A program made the translations under genes and the position numbers. Shown piece after piece: positions 1 to 9,067 of a stretch of 64,000 bases of DNA. The stretch covers positions 1 to 64,000 of the forward strand of contig JANWVC010000005.1 in NCBI GenBank assembly GCA_025057755.1, read 5' to 3'. The notes below the pieces were generated by a model. That model saw nothing but the letters and a program-made list of their open reading frames with translations. It ran no database searches and had not been told where the DNA came from. How positions within the stretch are numbered: position 1 is the first letter of the stretch; the number at the start of each line of letters is the position of its first letter. The stretch is from Limisphaera sp. Its GTDB lineage: Bacteria; Verrucomicrobiota; Verrucomicrobiia; Limisphaerales; Limisphaeraceae.

Positions 1-901
1 CGACGGCGGAGCGGGTTTGGGTGGCCAGTTGTCGGGCTTGTTGGGCGTTGGCGGCGTTGCGTTGGGTCATGGCAGTCAGTTCCTCCAGCGAAGCGCTGGT
101 TTCCTGCAGCGAAGCAGCCTGCTCACTAGCCCCTTGCGCCACAGACTGACTGGTGGAGGTGATTTGGCCTGCGGCGGAAGCCACTTGTTCGCAGCCTTGG
201 CGCAGGCTCTCCACCACGGGATTCAGAACCTGTTCCAATCGTCGATGGGTGTACCAGCCGACCAAGCCGGCAACAACCACAGCGACGAGGGAACCTGCGA
301 CGGTGATCGTGATACCGCGCAGCGCGTTAGCTTGAGTATGGGCTACCGCACGGTGCAAGGCTTCCTCGGTTTCATCTCCGAACGCACGCAGCGCTTTCCA
401 ATAAGCTTCAAAGGCTGGTCCCACCTCGGTAGCGTTAAGACGAAGGGCTTCCTCCGAGCGACCCGCGCGACTCATCTCCAAGACCCGATTCCGGCGTTCG
501 ACATACTCGGTGCGAGCAGACTCTACCTGGCGGAACAGCGTTTCTTCTGTGGCCGAGCTAATATCCGATTGCACTTCTTTGTATTTGGCATTGACTTGTT
601 CAAACCGCTTTTGGATTTCTGCGTCATAGCGCTGTTTGCTGCTGGGATCAGTTGCCAGGACGTGAGCCAATACAAGTCGCTCGATTTCTGCCGTGAGGGC
701 CAGAACTTCGTGAAAGTCGGACAGTGTGGGCAGTTCGTCTTGAGCGGAGCGCCTGGCGTCTCGATGCGTGTTGGTTAGTAAAACGATCATGACCACCGAC
801 CACACCATCAACACGCTTAATACTGCAGCAAAGGCCAAGAGCAGTCTTCGCCCTAAAGTCTGGTTCGACTGGGTCAATTGCATTTCCAGTTGTTTTTTCA
901 T
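1..901 (-). CDS. Methyl-accepting chemotaxis protein, C-terminus cut by window edge
   Basis: The reading frame is open from an ATG at 901 to position 1, giving about 300 residues. It starts MKKQLEMQLTQSNQ, followed by a membrane segment (about 20-45), an extracytoplasmic helical region of the four-helix-bundle (4HB_MCP) type, and a second membrane segment (about 190-212). The start of the glutamine/alanine-rich signalling helix (QETSASLEELTAMTQRNA) is visible before the edge. A purine-rich ribosome site (GGGGCGAGG) precedes the ATG. It would sense stimuli in the inner membrane and control CheA through CheW. It is the last gene of the leftward chemotaxis operon, 74 bp after cheW. The ligand cannot be told from sequence. 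Confidence 0.9.
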   Translation of the reverse strand, partial: MKKQLEMQLTQSNQTLGRRLLLAFAAVLSVLMVWSVVMIVLLTNTHRDARRSAQDELPTLSDFHEVLALTAEIERLVLAHVLATDPSSKQRYDAEIQKRFEQVNAKYKEVQSDISSATEETLFRQVESARTEYVERRNRVLEMSRAGRSEEALRLNATEVGPAFEAYWKALRAFGDETEEALHRAVAHTQANALRGITITVAGSLVAVVVAGLVGWYTHRRLEQVLNPVVESLRQGCEQVASAAGQITSTSQSVAQGASEQAASLQETSASLEELTAMTQRNAANAQQARQLATQTRSAV

Positions 902-974
902 GGTTTCCTCGCCCCTCAGAATGCTTCTCCAGTGTGTAAGAACATTTTTGCCCGTGGATGTTATGGCTTAAAAA

Positions 975-1490
975 CTAGTGCTCCGGTGTCGGGGGACTGG
1001 AAGTGGAGTAAGCCCCGTCGAGTGACACCAATGTGCGCGTGTCCAAGAGGGCTAGCACCCGCCGATCGAGCTTGGCCATGGCCAACAAGCCGGCTGTGAC
1101 GCATCCGGTTCCCAACTCCGGAGGTGGTTCCAGATCCCGAGTGTGGATTTGCACAACCGCCTCCACCGCGTCCACGATCAAGCCCATCAGAATCGGCTGT
1201 TGGTTGACGCCGGGCACTTGGACCACAATCACGCACGTGACATCAGTAACGGGCGCTTCCGGCAAACCTAACCGCAATCGGAGGTCGGTTACCGGGATGA
1301 TTTTACCCCGGAGATTGATGACCCCTTTCACGTGAGTCGGCATGTGGGGGACGGGCGTGATGTCCGTATGCCGGATGATCTCCCGCACATCTAAGACAGG
1401 GATGGCATACCCTTCATTACCCAGTCGGAAGGTCAGGTACTTGCCGGCCAGTTTGGCGAGCGTGTTTGCACTCAGTTCCGTTGCGGTCAT
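975..1490 (-). CDS. cheW: CheW chemotaxis coupling protein
   Basis: This 171-residue protein is essentially one CheW domain: YLTFRLGNEGYAIPVLDVRE near the N-terminus, then INLRGKIIPVTDLRLRLGL and a C-terminal beta-barrel half. CheW bridges chemoreceptors and the CheA kinase. The ATG at 1490 is chosen because homology begins right after it; an upstream in-frame extension would run into the end of cheA. It begins 28 bp after the cheA stop, as expected for co-translation in this operon. Confidence 0.92.
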   Translation of the reverse strand: MTATELSANTLAKLAGKYLTFRLGNEGYAIPVLDVREIIRHTDITPVPHMPTHVKGVINLRGKIIPVTDLRLRLGLPEAPVTDVTCVIVVQVPGVNQQPILMGLIVDAVEAVVQIHTRDLEPPPELGTGCVTAGLLAMAKLDRRVLALLDTRTLVSLDGAYSTSSPPTPEH

Positions 1491-1518
1491 AAACAAAGGA
1501 TGGCGTATGAGAACCTCT

Positions 1519-3762
1519 TCAATTCCAAGTCCGGGTTGCGTCTGTTCCCATGGGCCGAACCAGGGCGTCCACATTCAGGATCAGGCCCACCCGGCCATCT
1601 CCTAGGACCGCCCCACCGGCCAACATGGGGTTTTCCCGAAGAGCAGCCCCCAGGCTTTTGATCACGACCTCCTGTTTGCCCAGCAATTCGTCCACCAACA
1701 GACAGGTGATATGTGAACCCGATTCGACCACGACGACGATCCCTGCCGTAGGGTCGGTCTGGCGCGCTTCATGACCAAAGAGGCGGTGGAGTCGAACCAG
1801 GGGAGTTAACCGGCCACGAACGTTGATCATTTCGCCACGCTGTTGAACGGTGGTCACCATTTCGGGCCGTGGCCGCAGGGATTCACGCACGGTTAGCGTG
1901 GGAATGATGTACCGTTTGTCACCCACGCTGACGATCAGCCCATCAATGATGGCCAGAGTCAGCGGCAGGTAGATGGTGAAGGTAGTACCGAGCCCGGGTT
2001 GGGTTTGGATCTCAATTTTGCCGCGCAATTTTTCGATGTTTTTGCGAACGACATCCATACCCACGCCGCGACCGGAGATTTCGGTAACCTGATCGGCCGT
2101 CGAAAATCCGGGCGCGAAAATCAAATTGTACGCTTCCAGATCGGTCAGAGTTGCATCTGACTTTAGCAAACCTTTTTCCTTGGCCTTTTGAATCAACTTA
2201 TTCTTGTCGAGACCTCGGCCATCATCCTCCACTTGAATGACGATGTTGCCGCCCTGGTGAAAGGCGCGAAGGTGGATGGTTCCGTGGACGGGTTTGCCGG
2301 CGGCACGCCGGGCCTCCGGCGGTTCGATCCCATGATCCACCGCGTTTCGGATCATGTGCACCAGAGGGTCATACAGGGCTTCGACAATATTTCGGTCCAA
2401 CTCAGTGTCTTCGCCGCTCAGACAAAGTTGAACTTGTTTCTTTTGTCGGAGGGCCAAATCACGGACCAGGCGATGCAGTTTCTGGAAAGTGGCGCGGACG
2501 GGGACCATCCTCAGCGACATGGCGGTTCGTTGGAGATCGCTGGTGATGCGTCGCAATTGGGCCAAGTTTCTCGCGAGGTTGCCAGAGGCCAAACTCTGGA
2601 GCTGCGGATCTTGCAGCACCATGGACTCAGCAATGACCAATTCTCCGACCAGGTCGATCAGGGTGTCCAGTTTGACTGTGTCTACCTTCACATACCCGGT
2701 GGCGGGCGCTGATCCCACAGTCCCGGAACCCGCCGGTATGGCCACGTTTGTTCCAATAGATGACGACTCACCCGGAACCGGGAGTTTTTGGCCCTCTGCG
2801 GCACAAGAGCTCGACGTTGAAGGTACGAGTCCCGAGGCACGGGTCGTACCCGGGCCGACGCCAGACGGAGGCGCTTCCGCACCGGAGGTGTTGCGAGAGA
2901 CGCCTGAGCTGCGACCGGTCAAGAGGAGCTGGACCTTTCGCTGAAGCCCTCGAATCGGGACAACAATGGGTGTGGCCCCAGCGAGGTCTTGGAGCCGAGC
3001 GGTGATCTCCCGGACGAAAGCTTTGAGAGTGTCGCTCCCCTCGAGGATCAGTTGAATGGCGGCTGCGTCGAGGACAAGGTCGCCTCTGCGGGCCGCATCC
3101 AACAGCGACTCTAAATCGTGGGCGAGCTCTTTAACCGGCTGCAGATCGAGGAATCCGGCCCCGCCTTTAAAGGTATGGAAAGCTCGGAAGATGGCATTAA
3201 GGGTGTCACGATCCTGAGGGTTTTCTTCCAGGGCCAGCACTCCTTGCTCAATGTTTTGAAGATGCTCGGCGGATTCGGTGAGAAACTCGCGCAGCAAGCT
3301 GACGTCAACGTCCGGCGCAAGCTGAAGCGCGGGTTCTGCGTCCGGCAAGGAACTTGGTCCGGATTCAGCACCGACAAATGGAATGGCCGTTGGCGATGCC
3401 GTCTGCGGTGGAGAAGCTAAGGCCAAGGCCGGGCTTGGTTCCGGCTCTTCGGGCGTCTGCTCCGCCCAGCCTTGCAAGAGTGTTTGAAGTTGTGCGGCCC
3501 ACTCTTGAAACCATTGGACATGGGCTGGGTTGAATAGACCGCCCTGTTGAAACACTTCTTCAATCTTTTCCGTGGCTGCTTGGAGGGCCTGGGTCAGTGG
3601 ACCGGGCGCAGATTGCTGGTTGAGGCACTCCCGAGCTTCCATAAGGAGGTTGTTCAAGGGCAGCAATCCATCATCGGAGCCGGGACGCACGAACGCGGCT
3701 TCAAAGGCCAGCTTCCGGCATAGCTCGAGGATGCGAGTCAGGCTTGGATTTGGATCGGCCAT
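1519..3762 (-). CDS. cheA: CheA chemotaxis sensor histidine kinase
   Basis: This is a 747-residue CheA. Order: an N-terminal helical region of about 150 residues with a Pro/Ala-rich linker, an Hpt domain (about 152-250) with the phospho-acceptor His196 in AFHTFKGG, a Ser/Gly-rich linker (about 285-350), a dimerisation helix pair (about 358-430), an HATPase domain (N box MIRNAVDHG near 470, EDDGRGLD, GRGVGMDVV) and a CheW-like domain from about 610. No separate P2 (CheY-binding) domain is obvious. The extra N-terminal segment before Hpt is unusual. It would phosphorylate CheY and CheB from this operon. Confidence 0.95.
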   Translation of the reverse strand: MADPNPSLTRILELCRKLAFEAAFVRPGSDDGLLPLNNLLMEARECLNQQSAPGPLTQALQAATEKIEEVFQQGGLFNPAHVQWFQEWAAQLQTLLQGWAEQTPEEPEPSPALALASPPQTASPTAIPFVGAESGPSSLPDAEPALQLAPDVDVSLLREFLTESAEHLQNIEQGVLALEENPQDRDTLNAIFRAFHTFKGGAGFLDLQPVKELAHDLESLLDAARRGDLVLDAAAIQLILEGSDTLKAFVREITARLQDLAGATPIVVPIRGLQRKVQLLLTGRSSGVSRNTSGAEAPPSGVGPGTTRASGLVPSTSSSCAAEGQKLPVPGESSSIGTNVAIPAGSGTVGSAPATGYVKVDTVKLDTLIDLVGELVIAESMVLQDPQLQSLASGNLARNLAQLRRITSDLQRTAMSLRMVPVRATFQKLHRLVRDLALRQKKQVQLCLSGEDTELDRNIVEALYDPLVHMIRNAVDHGIEPPEARRAAGKPVHGTIHLRAFHQGGNIVIQVEDDGRGLDKNKLIQKAKEKGLLKSDATLTDLEAYNLIFAPGFSTADQVTEISGRGVGMDVVRKNIEKLRGKIEIQTQPGLGTTFTIYLPLTLAIIDGLIVSVGDKRYIIPTLTVRESLRPRPEMVTTVQQRGEMINVRGRLTPLVRLHRLFGHEARQTDPTAGIVVVVESGSHITCLLVDELLGKQEVVIKSLGAALRENPMLAGGAVLGDGRVGLILNVDALVRPMGTDATRTWN

Positions 3763-3951
3763 GGCTAGTGTGCATTCCTCAGGAGTTGAGTTGAGGTAGG
3801 AGTGGTGTCTCCGTTCGATGGCTGCTCAAATTTCTCCGAGCGTTTTCCAGCAGATAGTCGTGTTGGTGTTGTGCATTGCACAGTTTGGCGCCAGCCCGGA
3901 CCCTGTGCGGAAACGGTTCTGGGCCTCTGCCAGGTTGCTTGGAATATGGCG

Positions 3952-4680
3952 TTAATCGGCCCAGGGATTCACCACCATGGTGACGAACAGCTCCACATTT
4001 GGTCCGCGGAATGCCATGCGTTCGACTCCTCCTGCCGAAGCCGGTGGGGGCGTGACTTCATTGGCGTAGTGGACCTTCGGCGGTTGGATGCGACAATCCA
4101 GTCCGGCATCGCACAGGTTGGACTTGAAATTACCGGTTACAATGTTCAGCAGTTCACCAATGGTGTCGGCCACGGCTGTGGGATCCGTCAGCTCCTTTTC
4201 AGGGAGGCCTAAAACCGCAGCGGCAACACGTTGGGCAACAGGTCTGATCATGCGCAACTCGATCATGCCTTCGGCTTTGCCGGAGAAGCCAATGCTTCCG
4301 CAGATGTGCTCGCCGCGAAGCGGAGGCAAGGATCGGGGATGCACACTCCGGACCTGGATGCCAGCCATGGTTTGGAAGGTTTTAAGAATGGCTGCTGTAA
4401 GCGGCGCTCCCATGGCTAAGAGGAGCACACACCCGACGCCGGTGCGCATGAGCGCTTCTTCAACCGTTTCGATGGTGAATTCCTGGTCGTTGGTGGCACG
4501 GGGATTGGCCACGCGGAGGAGCCGGACCGTTAAGTCGGGGTCGGCAGAGATAACCCGTGCGATTTCCTCCAAGTCGGCATCCTGCTTGCTCAACAATTGC
4601 GTGAGGCGAATGACGCTGTCCGGGATCGGATCCAACCCGTAACGGACGGCCAGTTCCTTGTAATCGATCGTTTTTGACAT
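3952..4680 (-). CDS. HDOD (half-domain)-CheX fusion, putative CheY-P phosphatase
   Basis: This 242-residue protein has two parts. Residues 1 to about 105 (GLDPIPDSVIRLTQLLSKQD, ISADPDLTVRLLRVANP, VEEALMRTGVG) match the N-terminal half of an HDOD domain. A full HDOD is about 200 residues and the rest is missing. Residues from about 110 on are a CheX/CheC-type phosphatase domain with the ExxN motif in GELLNIVTG and a KSNLCDAG helix. The second part resembles the stand-alone CheX encoded two genes upstream (ExxN in GELTNMVAG, KSTLCDRG). It likely dephosphorylates CheY-P, with the HDOD part as localisation or partner-binding module (inference). It lies between cheY and cheA. Confidence 0.8.
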   Translation of the reverse strand: MSKTIDYKELAVRYGLDPIPDSVIRLTQLLSKQDADLEEIARVISADPDLTVRLLRVANPRATNDQEFTIETVEEALMRTGVGCVLLLAMGAPLTAAILKTFQTMAGIQVRSVHPRSLPPLRGEHICGSIGFSGKAEGMIELRMIRPVAQRVAAAVLGLPEKELTDPTAVADTIGELLNIVTGNFKSNLCDAGLDCRIQPPKVHYANEVTPPPASAGGVERMAFRGPNVELFVTMVVNPWAD

Positions 4681-4698
4681 GGGTCGTGTTCGGGCAAT

Positions 4699-5094
4699 CT
4701 AGTTGGCGCTTCCAGCCCCTTTTGGTTGAAGGCTTATGATCCGGGTGATCTTGGCCAAGAGCTGGTCCTCCTTAAAGGGCTTCACGAGATAGTCCCGGGC
4801 ACCGAGACGCGCGATGTGCATGACGTTGTCGCGTCCGGACTCGGCAGTCAACATGACTACGGGAATCTGCTTTAGGTCCGGATCTTCCTTGAGCTTGGAC
4901 AACATCGTGACGCCGTCCATGATGGGCATGGTTACGTCGAGGATGATCAGGTCCGGCCGTTCGCGCTGGGCCACGGCGAGTCCCTCTTCGCCGTTGCCTG
5001 CTTCCAACACGATGCAATCGTAGGGCCGAAAAGCTTTCGCTACGAGCATGCGAATGGTTTTGCTGTCATCCACGCTAAGAATTTTGGCGGGCAT
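4699..5094 (-). CDS. cheY: CheY-type single-domain response regulator
   Basis: This 131-residue protein is a receiver domain only. The acidic pocket is in SVDDSKTIR, the phospho-acceptor Asp (about 53) in LDVTMPIMDG, the switch Thr in VMLTAESG and the Lys in YLVKPF. It would carry the signal from CheA to the flagellar motor. It sits 11 bp after cheX and 18 bp before the HDOD-CheX fusion, so the regulator is flanked by two predicted phosphatases. Confidence 0.93.
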   Translation of the reverse strand: MPAKILSVDDSKTIRMLVAKAFRPYDCIVLEAGNGEEGLAVAQRERPDLIILDVTMPIMDGVTMLSKLKEDPDLKQIPVVMLTAESGRDNVMHIARLGARDYLVKPFKEDQLLAKITRIISLQPKGAGSAN

Positions 5095-5105
5095 GCGTGT
5101 TCTCC

Positions 5106-5588
5106 TCAGTTTTGCTTGAGATGCGCTTCGACGTTGAACTGAAAGGGGCCGGCATCAAAGCTCAGGCAATAACGGCTGACGTCGGGTAACACCTCGATTT
5201 CGTAGGCTGTGCCGCGGATGATGGTCGGTGTGCTGACTGCGCAGGGAACGCCGCGGTCGCACAATGTAGACTTCAAGCCGCCGGCTACCATGTTGGTTAA
5301 CTCTCCCGTCACATCGTTCACAGCAGCTTCTTCTACCGGATCGGTCGGCTCCAAACCCAACAATTGCCGGGTGATGTGCTCCGCCAACGGCAGAGGCAAG
5401 TGCAAGTAAACCGCACCGGTGATTGTCTCGCTGCCCAAGCCGACCACGCCTGAAATGCGTTCATGGTGGTTGCCATCTTGTTGGATCGGGACCGGCTTGA
5501 CCTCGAGCGCCGCCATGGTTTGGAACACGTCTCTGACCTGTTGCTGCATAAAGGCAGCCACATCGAATTGGCTCGTCACGGTATTCAT
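5106..5588 (-). CDS. cheX: CheX chemotaxis phosphatase
   Basis: This 160-residue CheX-family protein removes phosphate from CheY-P in species without CheZ. The catalytic ExxN signature is visible in TGELTNMVAGGLKSTL (about residues 93-108), preceded by a typical LPLAEHITRQLLGLEP helix. Its ATG overlaps the cheB stop codon (ATGA), indicating translational coupling. Confidence 0.88.
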   Translation of the reverse strand: MNTVTSQFDVAAFMQQQVRDVFQTMAALEVKPVPIQQDGNHHERISGVVGLGSETITGAVYLHLPLPLAEHITRQLLGLEPTDPVEEAAVNDVTGELTNMVAGGLKSTLCDRGVPCAVSTPTIIRGTAYEIEVLPDVSRYCLSFDAGPFQFNVEAHLKQN

Positions 5589-6712
5589 GGGTTCGCGTTC
5601 GTCTTGGAAGAGCCCATCGACGCCGCCGGCAGTGACCCGGAATTCGGCGCAATCGATCGATTCTGAGACAATGCTCGCATAATCCCTTCAGGAATTTGAT
5701 GGAGCGGCAAAATCTGATCGACCACTCCGGCGGCAATGGCAGCACGCGGCATACCAAACACCACGCAGGTTTGTTCGTCCTGAGCGATGTTGTAGCCGCC
5801 TGCACGTTTGATGGCGCGCATGCCCTCGGCGCCGTCGTTGCCCATGCCTGTCAATAGAACGGCAACGGCGTAGCGACCCACGGTTGTGGCCGCGGATTGA
5901 AACAAGTGATCGACTGCTGGCCGTGTGTGGTGGAGGGGTGGGTCTTGGCTCAGGTGCACGCGCAATTGTCCCCCAGCCCAAACGAGGCGCATGTGGTAGT
6001 CGCCGGGAGCAATCAGCGCCAAGTTGGGCTGAAGAGGCTCTCCATGGGAGGCTTCTCGGACTTGGAATGTGCAGCTTTGGCCCAAACGATCTGCAAATGC
6101 CTTAGAGAATACTGGGGGAATATGTTGGACAATCAGGATCGGCGGTAATCCGGAAGGCAGACATGTCAGGACTTCTCGGATAGCTTCGGTTCCACCCGTG
6201 GAAGCGCCGATGAGAATGACTTGCCATGGATGACGGGAAAAATTTGCCGATTTGAGTAAAGGCTGCCCACCCTGCGCTTGAGGTCCTTTGCGGTGAGTGG
6301 GCATCCTTGCTGTAGCGGCCGCCTTAATGCGCGGAATAAGTTGGGGCGTCAAATTTCCGATTGACCATGCGGAGGTGGGCTTTCCCAATACGTCCACAGC
6401 GCCGGCCTCCAAGGCAGCCAAGGCCGCTTGAGACCCGGAGGGCGTCAGGGAACTGACGACGACCACTGGCAACGGATAATGCTGGCGAAGGATTCTCAAA
6501 AAGGTCAGCCCATCCATGCGCGGCATCTCTAGGTCCAAGGTCAAGACATCGGGCCGCAGCTCCAAGATCTTCTCGCGGGCCACGTAGGGATCAGAGGCGG
6601 TGCCGACCACCTCAATCTCCGGATCTTGCGCGAGTGCGTCGGCCAGGGCTTTGCGGACCACAGCAGAGTCGTCGACGATGAGCACGCGGATAGGCTTGGG
6701 GATGGGTTTCAT
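5585..6712 (-). CDS. cheB: CheB protein-glutamate methylesterase / response regulator
   Basis: This 375-residue protein has an N-terminal receiver domain (LIVDDSAVVRKAL; phospho-Asp in LDLEMPRMDG; KPTSAW) and a C-terminal methylesterase domain with the catalytic Ser in IGASTGGTEAI, His in VQHIPPVFSKAF and Asp in LTGMGNDGAEGM. It demethylates chemoreceptors during adaptation and pairs with CheR from the same operon. The ATG at 6712 overlaps the stop of the upstream HDOD gene by 4 bp (ATGA). The frame is open further upstream, but that extension has no homology and lies inside the HDOD gene. Confidence 0.94.
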   Translation of the reverse strand: MKPIPKPIRVLIVDDSAVVRKALADALAQDPEIEVVGTASDPYVAREKILELRPDVLTLDLEMPRMDGLTFLRILRQHYPLPVVVVSSLTPSGSQAALAALEAGAVDVLGKPTSAWSIGNLTPQLIPRIKAAATARMPTHRKGPQAQGGQPLLKSANFSRHPWQVILIGASTGGTEAIREVLTCLPSGLPPILIVQHIPPVFSKAFADRLGQSCTFQVREASHGEPLQPNLALIAPGDYHMRLVWAGGQLRVHLSQDPPLHHTRPAVDHLFQSAATTVGRYAVAVLLTGMGNDGAEGMRAIKRAGGYNIAQDEQTCVVFGMPRAAIAAGVVDQILPLHQIPEGIMRALSQNRSIAPNSGSLPAASMGSSKTNANP

Positions 6713-7560
6713 CGTGGGTTCAGCGTTTTTTCCAAGGAGTTCAAGTGCTCTGCTAAGTCGAGCAAAAGCGCCTCCACCTCTGTCGCTTCCAATTGCCACA
6801 GACGCTCGGCGGCGGGGTTCACTCGCGTGGCCAGCGACTCCCATCCGGCATTGGCGCCCAAGACGTGCGCCAGGCCGTCGGCCAAATGAGTCACCGAGCA
6901 AAGCGGAGGCTGACAGCGCAGACATGGCTGATGATGCGCTTGCACAGCGTGAACGAGAAAAGGGGGAATGTTCCACCGACGAAGCAGTTCGGCTCCTACC
7001 TCTGCGTGGTCAACCCCAAGAATGCGACGCTCGGCTTCGGAACGATCCAAGTCCTCTTGGTGCACAAGGCAACGGATGGCCTCGACCCGTGGGGGGTCGA
7101 GGATGTCGGCCAGGACGAGCTTACCGACATCGTGCAGGAGGCCGGCAGTGAAGGCCACGTCGGGTGCTACACCGTGCTCTGGCTGGCGTTCAGCCAGCTG
7201 TTCGGCAATCCGGGCTGTCACGACCGAATGGCGCCAGAGAGTGCGGGCCTCGATGGCGTAACCCGGCAGTGGCACTGAGAGCGAGTCACCCAGGGCGACT
7301 TGCAACACCAACTCGTGCAACCGGCGGTGTCCCAAGAGAAGGAGCGCTTGATCCACAGAAACCACGGGGTCCTTCAGGCCTAATGCTGCAGAGTTGCATA
7401 GACGGAGGAGCCCCGCCGTGAGAGCCGGGTCATGCTTCAAACAAGTGAGGATGTCGCTTCGGTCGGACTCTTCTTGGCCGAGCAAGCGGATGAGTTGCAG
7501 AGCCGCCGGGGCGATCGGCGGCAATTTGCCTACTTTAACCATGACTTCACTTGCTGTCAT
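6709..7560 (-). CDS. HDOD domain signalling protein
   Basis: This 283-residue HDOD protein has its first half in LPPIAPAALQLIRLLGQEE and HDPALTAGLLRLCNSA. An HD-like part follows, with HSVVTARIAEQLA, FTAGLLHDVGKLVL and a late HAEVGAELLRRWNIP helix. Unlike the fusion encoded near 4.3 kb, this domain is complete. Many HDOD proteins have lost phosphodiesterase activity and act as scaffolds. It overlaps both neighbours by 4 bp (cheD stop/own start, own stop/cheB start), so it is an integral part of the operon. Confidence 0.85.
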   Translation of the reverse strand: MTASEVMVKVGKLPPIAPAALQLIRLLGQEESDRSDILTCLKHDPALTAGLLRLCNSAALGLKDPVVSVDQALLLLGHRRLHELVLQVALGDSLSVPLPGYAIEARTLWRHSVVTARIAEQLAERQPEHGVAPDVAFTAGLLHDVGKLVLADILDPPRVEAIRCLVHQEDLDRSEAERRILGVDHAEVGAELLRRWNIPPFLVHAVQAHHQPCLRCQPPLCSVTHLADGLAHVLGANAGWESLATRVNPAAERLWQLEATEVEALLLDLAEHLNSLEKTLNPR

Positions 7561-8075
7561 AGGCGTCGAGGCGCTAGGCCCGGGCTTTGAATGGTGACCT
7601 CGCCCGTGGCAATGTTTAGCCGCAACGTGCGGGAGATCACACCGCCGACGTCACACTGCGTGACGCGTAAGCCCCGATTTGCCACGGCTTGTTGCAGGGC
7701 CTTCCAGTTTCGCTCCCCAATGCGGAACACCCCGTGTTCATCCATGATTTGAGCGCCTCCGGCCGCTTTGATGTGGGCCCGCGCCGGCAAGCCGCCCAAT
7801 CGCTCAAACATTTGCAGGAGCTTGGTCAAACCGCTGTCCACAAACAAACAGGGATTTGAAGCTGCCCGGCTTGAATCGAGCGATGAATCTGGCAGCATGG
7901 CATGCAGGAGGGCGCCCACCTTAACCGCTGGGTCGTAAAGAACCACCCCTATGCAGGAACCAAGCGAATGTGTGACCAGGTCAGCCCCGGAATCGTTCGA
8001 TGCTGCCGCGTCGGCAACTCCGACGACCACCGCTTTGCGCGGAGGTGCGATGACCCACTGGGTTGGAATCGGCAT
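7557..8075 (-). CDS. cheD: CheD chemoreceptor glutamine deamidase
   Basis: This 172-residue CheD carries the family's catalytic Thr/Cys in THSLGSCIGVVLYD and His in GALLHAMLPDS, with the conserved IKAAGGAQ segment. It deamidates glutamines on chemoreceptors. In Bacillus and Thermotoga CheD also binds CheC; no cheC is visible here, only two CheX-type genes, so its partner is unclear. Its stop overlaps the start of the downstream HDOD gene. Confidence 0.92.
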   Translation of the reverse strand: MPIPTQWVIAPPRKAVVVGVADAAASNDSGADLVTHSLGSCIGVVLYDPAVKVGALLHAMLPDSSLDSSRAASNPCLFVDSGLTKLLQMFERLGGLPARAHIKAAGGAQIMDEHGVFRIGERNWKALQQAVANRGLRVTQCDVGGVISRTLRLNIATGEVTIQSPGLAPRRL

Positions 8076-8147
8076 GCGACGCTCTTAAGTTAAGGTGTTT
8101 GCTACGCCTGCTAGGGGCGATTGCCAGCCGGTTCGGCCCGGTGCCGT

Positions 8148-9050
8148 TCATTCCTGATGGATTCCAATAGGCTCATAGCGATACACACTGGGTTGCAACG
8201 GCCGTAGTGAGACAAGCTGCCCCAGCAAGCTCTCCGAGTGACCCACGATCAAATAACCTCCTGGACGCAGTTGGCCGATCAAGTTTTGGACTGCGCGGCG
8301 TTGGACTTCGCGGTCAAAATAAATCAAGACATTCCGGCAGAAGATCACGTCCATTTTGTCATCAAAGGGGTAGGGAGTTTGCAGCAAATTCCATCGCCGG
8401 AAGCGCACGCGTTGCCGAAGTTCAGGTTTGATCCGCCAATGACCCTGCCAACGGCCAATTCCGCGTTGGAAATAGCGTGCCCGCCAAGTCGGCTGAGGCA
8501 GTTGCAGATCTTCCTCTTCGTACACGGCCAGCATGGCTTTCTCCAGCACACGATTACTGATGTCCGTGGCCTCCACACGCCAGCGGAACTTTGGGTTTCG
8601 CAAGGCATGTTCGGACAGAACAATGGCAATCGAGTATGGCTCCTCTCCTGAAGAGCAGGCGGCACTCCAGGCCAGGAATTCGCGCGCAAAGCGGGCTGGA
8701 TTCGACCACTCTTTTTGCAGGATCTCTCGCGCCAGGAATTCAAAGTGTGCGCCTTCACGAAAAAAGTGGGTCACGTTTGTGGTCAGGAGGTCCAACATCA
8801 CCCCCTGTTCAGCTGAGCCGGCAGGACTGCGTAGGTAGTTGCAATAGGCGGTCAAGCTTGGCAGACCCAGTTGCCGAACCCGCTTGAGCAGCCTGTGAAT
8901 GACCAGTGATCGCTTATCGGGTCCCAGCTGAATGCCTGCTTCTGCATAAACCGTTTGCCGGATGAACTCGAAATCATCCGGCGACAAGCTGTCGGCCGAC
9001 CTCTCTTGCGTGGCCTGCGTCTTTCCACCCCAAAGGAGCCCCTTGTGCAT
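8148..9050 (-). CDS. cheR: CheR chemoreceptor methyltransferase
   Basis: This 300-residue protein has an N-terminal helical CheR domain (LSPDDFEFIRQTVYAEAGI) and a SAM-dependent methyltransferase domain with FLAWSAACSSGEEPYSIA and DVIFCRNVLIYFD, both hallmark CheR motifs. It methylates receptor glutamates in balance with CheB. It is the first gene of the leftward operon; a sigma-28-like promoter lies just upstream. No good ribosome-binding site is seen before the ATG at 9050, and the predicted leader is only about 11 nt. Confidence 0.94.
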   Translation of the reverse strand: MHKGLLWGGKTQATQERSADSLSPDDFEFIRQTVYAEAGIQLGPDKRSLVIHRLLKRVRQLGLPSLTAYCNYLRSPAGSAEQGVMLDLLTTNVTHFFREGAHFEFLAREILQKEWSNPARFAREFLAWSAACSSGEEPYSIAIVLSEHALRNPKFRWRVEATDISNRVLEKAMLAVYEEEDLQLPQPTWRARYFQRGIGRWQGHWRIKPELRQRVRFRRWNLLQTPYPFDDKMDVIFCRNVLIYFDREVQRRAVQNLIGQLRPGGYLIVGHSESLLGQLVSLRPLQPSVYRYEPIGIHQE

Positions 9051-9067
9051 ATCGTGGACCCAATCCG

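Noticed and set aside
2188-2712. Plus-strand frames inside cheA
   Set aside because: They are antisense shadows of the well-supported cheA gene.
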